64,000 nucleotides of DNA from assembly GCF_019679435.2 (NCBI RefSeq), contig NZ_CP139781.1, positions 3,224,001-3,288,000 of the forward strand. Direction: 5' to 3'. A program made the position numbers and the translations under genes. This DNA comes from Actomonas aquatica. GTDB lineage: Bacteria; Verrucomicrobiota; Verrucomicrobiia; Opitutales; Opitutaceae. The notes under the pieces are model-generated. The model was not told the origin of the DNA, searched no databases, and saw only the letters and a program-made list of their open reading frames with translations. Positions 59,511 to 64,000 of the stretch are shown here, piece by piece; within the stretch, counting starts at the first letter, position 1; the number at the start of each line of letters is the position of its first letter.

Positions 59511-60356
59511 ATGAACTGCCAACGCATTCAGGATCACTTCATCGATTACCAGGCCGGCACCCTGCCCACCCACGAGGCCGCCGCCGTCCGTGATCACCTC
59601 AAGACCTGCCTCACCTGCCAACGCGAGTGGGCCGACCTCCAGCAAACCTTGCTCACCCTCGACAAACTGCCCGTCGCCGAGCCCTCCCCCCGCCTGCGCG
59701 CCAACTTCTACGCCATGCTCGACGAAGCCCAGGCCGAAGCCGATGCGCCCAGTCCCTTCGCCCTCGCCCGCTCCCGGATCGATAGCTTCTTCGCCGCGCT
59801 GCTCCCCAGCCGCCCCGCGCTCCAATTCGCCCTCACCGTCGCCGTGCTCATCGGCGGCGTCTGGCTCGGCGCCCGCGTCATGCCCGCTCCCGAACCCGAG
59901 GTGCGCGTCGTCACCCAACCCGATCCCGCCACCCAACAGGAACTCGCCGACCTACGCCAACGCGTCGAATCCATGGACCGCGTCGTGAGCACCCACCTGC
60001 TCACCCAACCCGCCACCCAACGCCTCCAAAGCGTCATCGCCGCCCTTAACGAAAACGACGCCAACGACCGCACCCTCGCCGACCTGCTCAACACCCTCGC
60101 CTTCGACCCCAGCGTCAACCTGCGCCTCACCGCCCTCGAAGCCCTCTACGCTCACGTCGATCGCGCTCCCGTCCGCGCCGGCATCATCAACGCCCTGCCC
60201 CGCGAACCCTCGCCGCTCGTCCAGGTTGCCATGATCGACTTCGTCGTCGCCTCCCGTGACCCCGACGCCGCTCCGGCCCTCAACCGCCTCGCCCAAAACC
60301 CGAGCGCCGACGCCGTCGTGCGCGAAGCCGCCCGCCGTGGTCTCGCCCTGCTCTGA
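59511..60356 (+). CDS. Anti-sigma factor with zinc-finger and HEAT-like repeats
   Basis: A 281-residue protein from the ATG at 59511 (MNCQRIQDHFIDYQAG). The N-terminal ZAS domain has the H-x3-C-x2-C zinc motif in DHLKTCLTCQREW, which binds sigma factors. A TM helix lies near 103-122 (ALQFALTVAVLIGGVWLGARV). A coiled coil (ATQQELADLRQRVESMDRVV) and HEAT-like repeats (LLNTLAFDPSVNLRLTALEALY, LVQVAMIDFVVASRD, AVVREAARRGL) lie outside the membrane. It comes right after the sigma gene with a 22-base gap. The HEAT repeats may bind an inducer protein. The assignment as anti-sigma is strong. Confidence 0.88.
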   Translation: MNCQRIQDHFIDYQAGTLPTHEAAAVRDHLKTCLTCQREWADLQQTLLTLDKLPVAEPSPRLRANFYAMLDEAQAEADAPSPFALARSRIDSFFAALLPSRPALQFALTVAVLIGGVWLGARVMPAPEPEVRVVTQPDPATQQELADLRQRVESMDRVVSTHLLTQPATQRLQSVIAALNENDANDRTLADLLNTLAFDPSVNLRLTALEALYAHVDRAPVRAGIINALPREPSPLVQVAMIDFVVASRDPDAAPALNRLAQNPSADAVVREAARRGLALL

Positions 60357-60414
60357 GCCCCTTTAGTTTTCAACACCTGCAACATCACGTTCACCACCAA
60401 CTTCGTATCCGTTT

Positions 60415-61410
60415 ATGAAATACATCACTCGACTCCTGCTCACGGCCTCCGTCGGTGCCCTCGTCTTCGCCGCCGCCGCCCGGGCCAATGAGACCACCTT
60501 CAAGTTCTCCGATCCGTCCCAACCCGGCCACCTCACCGTGCACATCGCCCACGGCTCCGTGCTGGTGATCGGCACCGACGATGAAGCGGTCACCATCGAA
60601 ACCGACGCCGACGCCGGCGCCGGCGAAGAGCGCCGCCCCGATGGCCTGCGCGTTATCAGCTCCAGCACCACTTATCACTGCGAGGAAGCCGACAATCAGA
60701 TGCTCCTCACCTACGGCCTCGACAACTGGGGCCAACCCGCCGACTTCGTCGTCCGCGTCCCCCGCGAGACCTCCCTCGACCTGCGCACCAACTACGGCGG
60801 CGAAATCGAAGTCCAAGCCGTCGACGGCAATGTCACCGTGCAAAACCTCAACGGTGAGATCGATCTGCGCGACATCGGCGGCGGTGCCATCATCGAATCC
60901 ATGAACGGCGAGATCAGCGCCAGCTTCACCCGTCTCAGCGCCGAGAACCCCGTCTCGATCACCACCATGAACGGCGAGGTGAGTGTGCGCCTCCCGGCCG
61001 ACGCCTCCGCCAACGTGCGCTTCCGCTCCCAAAACGGCTCCATCCTCACCGACTTCGACGAGACCGAACTCGTCACCCAAACCACCTCCGGTCCCGCCTT
61101 CGCGCCCGATATGCACGAAGAGTTTGCCGAAGCCGCTCGCGAGGTCGCGGCCGAGGCCGCCGAGATCGCCCGCGAGGTCGCCGAAGAGGTCCGTGCCGCC
61201 GTCGCCGAGATGCGCGAATCGGAGAAGACGTCGATCAAGGTCAAGGCCCCCCGCGCGCCGCGAGCCCCGCGCGCGCCCCGCGCCCCGAGCATCCCGTCAC
61301 TCTCCGGCGGCAAGGTGATCAGCGGCACGCTCAATGATGCCGGCGACGCCAATGGCGACCTGCAGATCGCCACCATGAACGGCGACATCATCGTGCGCAA
61401 AATCGACTGA
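60415..61410 (+). CDS. Exported DUF4097-like beta-helix protein
   Basis: A 331-residue exported protein. The signal peptide (LLLTASVGALVFAAAARAN) ends near residue 24. The body has the repeated short strands of the DUF4097/adhesin family (LRTNYGGEIEVQAVDGNVTVQNLNGEIDLRDIGGGAIIESMNGEI, VSITTMNGEVSVRL, ATMNGDIIVRK). A helical acidic segment (EEFAEAAREVAAEAAEIAREVAEEVRAAVAEM) and a KAPRAPRAPRAP repeat separate the last strand from the rest. The helical insert and Arg-Pro repeat are unusual. It follows the anti-sigma gene by 58 bases and is probably controlled by that system. Confidence 0.78.
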   Translation: MKYITRLLLTASVGALVFAAAARANETTFKFSDPSQPGHLTVHIAHGSVLVIGTDDEAVTIETDADAGAGEERRPDGLRVISSSTTYHCEEADNQMLLTYGLDNWGQPADFVVRVPRETSLDLRTNYGGEIEVQAVDGNVTVQNLNGEIDLRDIGGGAIIESMNGEISASFTRLSAENPVSITTMNGEVSVRLPADASANVRFRSQNGSILTDFDETELVTQTTSGPAFAPDMHEEFAEAAREVAAEAAEIAREVAEEVRAAVAEMRESEKTSIKVKAPRAPRAPRAPRAPSIPSLSGGKVISGTLNDAGDANGDLQIATMNGDIIVRKID

Positions 61411-61436
61411 GCGCGCCAAGGCGCGCCCCGTCTCGC

Positions 61437-63212
61437 TTACTCGCTCTTCGCCGCGTCCGACGATTCCTCGGGCGCGGCTTTTTTGTCGGCCGAACCTGCG
61501 TCGGAAGCCTTTTCGGTCGCCGCCTTCTTGGTCGTCTTTTTCGTTGTCGAACGCGAGCGGGAACGCTTCGGCTTGGTCTTGGCGTTCAGCCACAGCGAGT
61601 CGTCCTTGGCGTTGCGATTGAGCCAAAGGATCTCGTCGCCGAGCTCGGCAAACTTCGGCTTCTCATCGGCATCATCCGGCACGTTCAGGCCGGCCTTCAC
61701 CAACGCTTCGAGCAACTCGACCGCCGGCTTGTTGAGCTTGCGCGCCAGAGTGTCGATCTCCGCCGCCGCGCCATTGCCGCGGGACTTGGGCTTCAACAAC
61801 AGGCGCAGCGCCGGCAACGCCTTCGCGCCCGGCTCAAATTTCACTTCAACCTCTTCAGTCTCGGTCGTCGTCGCATCATCGGCATCCGCCTCGGCCGCCG
61901 GCTTCACCGGCTCGGCGGGTTTCTCCTCCGCGCTGGACTGATCTTCGTCCGCTGCAGCGTCGGCTGCTTCGGATTCCGCGTCCTTGGGCTTCACCGCATC
62001 CTTGTCCTTGTTTCGCAGCTTGTCCTTGTCGCGGGCATTGATCCACACGCCACCGCGGCCGTCTTTCTTCAGCCAATACACTTCGTCGCCCACCTCCACA
62101 AAGGCCGGCTTCTCGTCGTCCTTTTCCGCCAGCTTCAGACCGATGGACTCAAACGCTTTCAAGAGGTCTTCCTCGCTGTGCTTGAGGGCCTTGGCGAGGA
62201 AGGACAACGAACCCGACTGGCCCGGACCGCGGCGATTGCGGCGCATCTTCGGCTTCACCAGCTCGATCACCGCTTCGCCTTCCGGCAGCGGCTCCGGCGG
62301 CTTGTTGGCCTCGGCCTCCGCCGCAGCCTTGCGGGCGGCTCGCTCGGCCTCGCGCGCTTCGCGTTCGGCCTGCGCCGCGCGCTTCTTTTCCTGCTCGGCC
62401 TCGTGTTCGGCCCGCAGTTCCTCCGACGCCGGATCCTCCGGGTCGAGCTTGCGCATCTGCGTCGGCTTAAACCGCGGCCGCGGCTTCTCGCGCACATTGA
62501 TGAAGGTCTGACCGCGGTTGTTGCGGTTCAGCCAGTAGAGGTCGCCCTCAAACTCAAAATACTCGGGCAGGTCGTCGTCGTTTTCCGGCACGGTCAGACC
62601 GCACTCCTGCAACGCGCCGAGCACATCCTCCGGCTCCTGCTCCCAACGGCGCGCGAGGTAGTCGATCGCCGCAGCCTCGCCCAGACCCTTCTGGTTGCGG
62701 CGCAGGTGCGGTTTGATGGCGTCGAACAAGGTCGGCAGATCGTCATCGAGCGACATCTCATCCCAATCGTCGCCCAATGAAGCGGCCTCAGCCTCTTCGG
62801 CGAGTGCCTCCGGGTCGTCGTCGCGCTCGGTGTCGCGCAGGGTGCGCAAACTCTCGTCACGATGGGATCCCTCTTCGTCGCCCTCGCCCGCGATCGCGGC
62901 AGCGGCGGCCTCGCGAGCCTTCTCGGCGTCACGTTCGGCGGCCTCCTTGGCCGCGCGGGCGGCGGCGAGCTCGGCGCGGTTCTTCTCCTCTTCCGCCTTG
63001 GTCTGCGCCGCTTGGGCCGCCTCAAGCGTCCAATCGCGTTGCGTGCCGCGGCGAGCCAGCCCGTTAAAAGCCAGCGGATTATCGGGCGCGGTGCGGAAAT
63101 CGATGATCTCCCACTCGTCCTTGCCCAGTTGATTCAGAAAATTCTCCAGCAACTGCGGGTTCGCGAACCCACCCTTCCCGCTGCTGATCACTTTGTATTC
63201 CCAGATAGCCAT
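61437..63212 (-). CDS. DUF4177 protein with three copies of an unnamed domain
   Basis: A 591-residue cytoplasmic protein. The first 60 residues match DUF4177 (MAIWEYKVISSGKGG ... LENFLNQLGKDEWEIIDF). A charged helix (about 65-135) follows. Three related units come next, at about 163-245, 320-400 and 475-550. Each has a hydrophobic helix start, an RRN or SRGN motif, LARR/LAKALK, LL.A...GL, P..VE..., then a LYWLNRNNRGQTFINVR-type strand (WLKKDGRGGVWINAR, WLNRNAKDDSLWLNAK). Acidic and Lys-rich linkers separate them, and the tail is basic (KPKRSRSRSTTKKTTKK). It may bind nucleic acid. No known name applies to the repeat. Confidence 0.72.
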   Translation of the reverse strand: MAIWEYKVISSGKGGFANPQLLENFLNQLGKDEWEIIDFRTAPDNPLAFNGLARRGTQRDWTLEAAQAAQTKAEEEKNRAELAAARAAKEAAERDAEKAREAAAAAIAGEGDEEGSHRDESLRTLRDTERDDDPEALAEEAEAASLGDDWDEMSLDDDLPTLFDAIKPHLRRNQKGLGEAAAIDYLARRWEQEPEDVLGALQECGLTVPENDDDLPEYFEFEGDLYWLNRNNRGQTFINVREKPRPRFKPTQMRKLDPEDPASEELRAEHEAEQEKKRAAQAEREAREAERAARKAAAEAEANKPPEPLPEGEAVIELVKPKMRRNRRGPGQSGSLSFLAKALKHSEEDLLKAFESIGLKLAEKDDEKPAFVEVGDEVYWLKKDGRGGVWINARDKDKLRNKDKDAVKPKDAESEAADAAADEDQSSAEEKPAEPVKPAAEADADDATTTETEEVEVKFEPGAKALPALRLLLKPKSRGNGAAAEIDTLARKLNKPAVELLEALVKAGLNVPDDADEKPKFAELGDEILWLNRNAKDDSLWLNAKTKPKRSRSRSTTKKTTKKAATEKASDAGSADKKAAPEESSDAAKSE

Positions 63213-63326
63213 GAATGCTTGGTTTTTATGCGTTTAAGCGACCCACCCCTCCCAGATCGCACGCCCCCAATCGAGAACATTCTCACCCCCGCCCCCGCCA
63301 ACCACCCCTTCCTCCCCCCATCAAAG

Positions 63327-63347
63327 TTGTCACCCATTAGGTGACAA
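63327..63347. promoter_or_regulatory. Inverted repeat upstream of the DUF4177 gene
   Basis: TTGTCACC and GGTGACAA form a perfect 8-bp inverted repeat around CATTA, about 115 bases upstream of the ATG of the gene ending at 61437. It is a possible operator. It shares the GGTGAC half-site with the palindrome at 50287, which may be coincidence. Confidence 0.4.
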
Positions 63348-63400
63348 TTCGCCATTACCCCCTTAACAACAACAAGTTCCGATCCCATAAAAGGACACCT

Positions 63401-63479
63401 CCCCAGCCACCAGTCCCCAGCTACCAGCTACCAGCACCCAGCTACCAGCTACCAGCCCCCAGCTCCCCAGCGACCAGCC
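63401..63479. repeat. Degenerate tandem AGCTACC/AGCACCC repeats
   Basis: About ten imperfect 7-8-base units (AGCTACC, AGCCCCC and variants) lie between the DUF4177 gene promoter and the hydrolase stop. It is of microsatellite type, with no coding function. Confidence 0.8.
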
Positions 63480-63484
63480 TGCCT

Positions 63485-64000
63485 CTACCGCTCCGCACAA
63501 ACCGTCCGCAGGAACTCCCGCACCGCGTAGCGCGTGAGCTGCCCACCTGGGCCGTGCAGGTTGTAGTCGAAGGCATGCACGCCCCACGGAAGCTCCACCA
63601 GCACGTGCGGCACCCCCTCGTCGTCCAGCTTCGCCGCCAGGCGCCGCGAGTGCTCAACCCAACACAGGGTGTCGATCGTGCCGTGCATGAGCAGCGTCGG
63701 CGGCGTCACGCCCTGCCGCACCATCCCCTGCGCGCTGGCCGAATCGTAGCGCTCCCGATTCTCCAGCGTCGGCTCCCCACCCAAAAATTGGTTCATCAAC
63801 TTCACCGAGTTGAGCACGTCGTCCTCCCGCGCCAGCGACCAAACGAAGTTCATGTCGTAGACGCCATACAGCCCGATGAACCCACGCACCGCCTCGTCCG
63901 GCGCGCCGTAGGCCACCGCACTCGCGATCTGCGCTCCGGCCGACCGACCCATCAGCACCAACCGCCCCGCATCGATGCCGAGCTCAGCCGCGTGCGCTTT
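63485..64000 (-). CDS. Alpha/beta hydrolase, 5' end outside window
   Basis: The visible part covers about 171 residues of the C-terminal half of an alpha/beta hydrolase. The gene runs off the right edge, so the true start is not seen. The nucleophile elbow is LVLMGRSAGAQIA, with Ser in GRSAG. PPTLLMHGTIDTLCWVEHSRRLAAKL carries the Asp, and VELPWGVHAFDYNLHGPGG the His, completing the triad. FIGLYGVYDMNF is typical of the BD-FAE/acetyl-esterase and dienelactone-type families. It may be an exported or intracellular esterase; the N-terminus would tell. It lies behind the repeat tract. Confidence 0.82.
   Translation of the reverse strand, partial: KAHAAELGIDAGRLVLMGRSAGAQIASAVAYGAPDEAVRGFIGLYGVYDMNFVWSLAREDDVLNSVKLMNQFLGGEPTLENRERYDSASAQGMVRQGVTPPTLLMHGTIDTLCWVEHSRRLAAKLDDEGVPHVLVELPWGVHAFDYNLHGPGGQLTRYAVREFLRTVCAER

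Noticed and set aside
63401-63479. Possible CRISPR or att repeat
   Set aside because: The units are short and degenerate with no spacers or integrase nearby.

Overview
The window is a high-GC bacterial chromosome segment that looks like the phylum Verrucomicrobiota, probably family Opitutaceae. This placement is inferred, not proven. It rests on a PEP-CTERM exported protein, several Gfo/Idh/MocA oxidoreductases (one with a Tat signal), exported von Willebrand (VWA) proteins with an SPFxVxA motif near the N-terminus, many one-gene hybrid histidine kinases, sigma/kinase and sigma/anti-sigma pairs, and the general lack of good Shine-Dalgarno sequences. I found no tRNA, rRNA, CRISPR array, transposase or phage gene.

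Layout. 1-7.0 kb: an oxidoreductase, a PEP-CTERM protein, then a translationally coupled operon of exported TPR-CHAT protein, ECF sigma factor and membrane protein. 7.1-12.9 kb: GNAT acetyltransferase, PAS hybrid kinase, a YCII/ECF42 sigma pair in which the sigma gene is frameshifted, and an AmpG-like MFS carrier. 13-19.5 kb: two related M64 metallopeptidase genes and a second MFS carrier. 19.6-26.2 kb: a VWA-histidine kinase-PhoB-type regulator operon, a palindrome-rich intergenic island, a VOC protein and a second VWA gene. Both VWA promoters carry the same array of CTGACAA-like heptamers at about 11-bp spacing. 26.2-32.4 kb: chemotaxis receptor, RDD protein, a fasciclin protein divergent from a CarH/LitR-like B12 regulator, with 11-bp direct repeats between them, and an exported unknown. 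32.4-43.8 kb: Tat oxidoreductase, a very large periplasmic hybrid kinase, an alcohol dehydrogenase, a FIST/hybrid kinase pair, a membrane protein and a third oxidoreductase. 44-50.2 kb: a GT-C type membrane glycosyltransferase and a TonB receptor/beta-propeller phytase operon. 50.3-53.5 kb: OsmC protein and a coupled TrmH-kynU-kynB operon. 53.6-64 kb: a sigma factor followed by a Ser/Thr kinase with propeller-like repeats, a sigma/anti-sigma/DUF4097 cluster, a DUF4177 protein with three copies of an unnamed domain, and the end of an alpha/beta hydrolase gene cut by the window edge.

How it fits together. The window is dominated by signal transduction (four sigma factors, four histidine kinases, a Ser/Thr kinase, an MCP and a B12 photoreceptor-type regulator) and by envelope or secreted proteins. 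The most connected story is a possible phosphate-type regulon. A PhoR/PhoB-like pair is encoded behind a VWA gene, matching direct-repeat operators precede both VWA genes, and a weaker similar site lies in front of the TonB receptor/phytase operon. A second story is a CarH-type regulator facing a fasciclin protein across repeated 11-bp sites.
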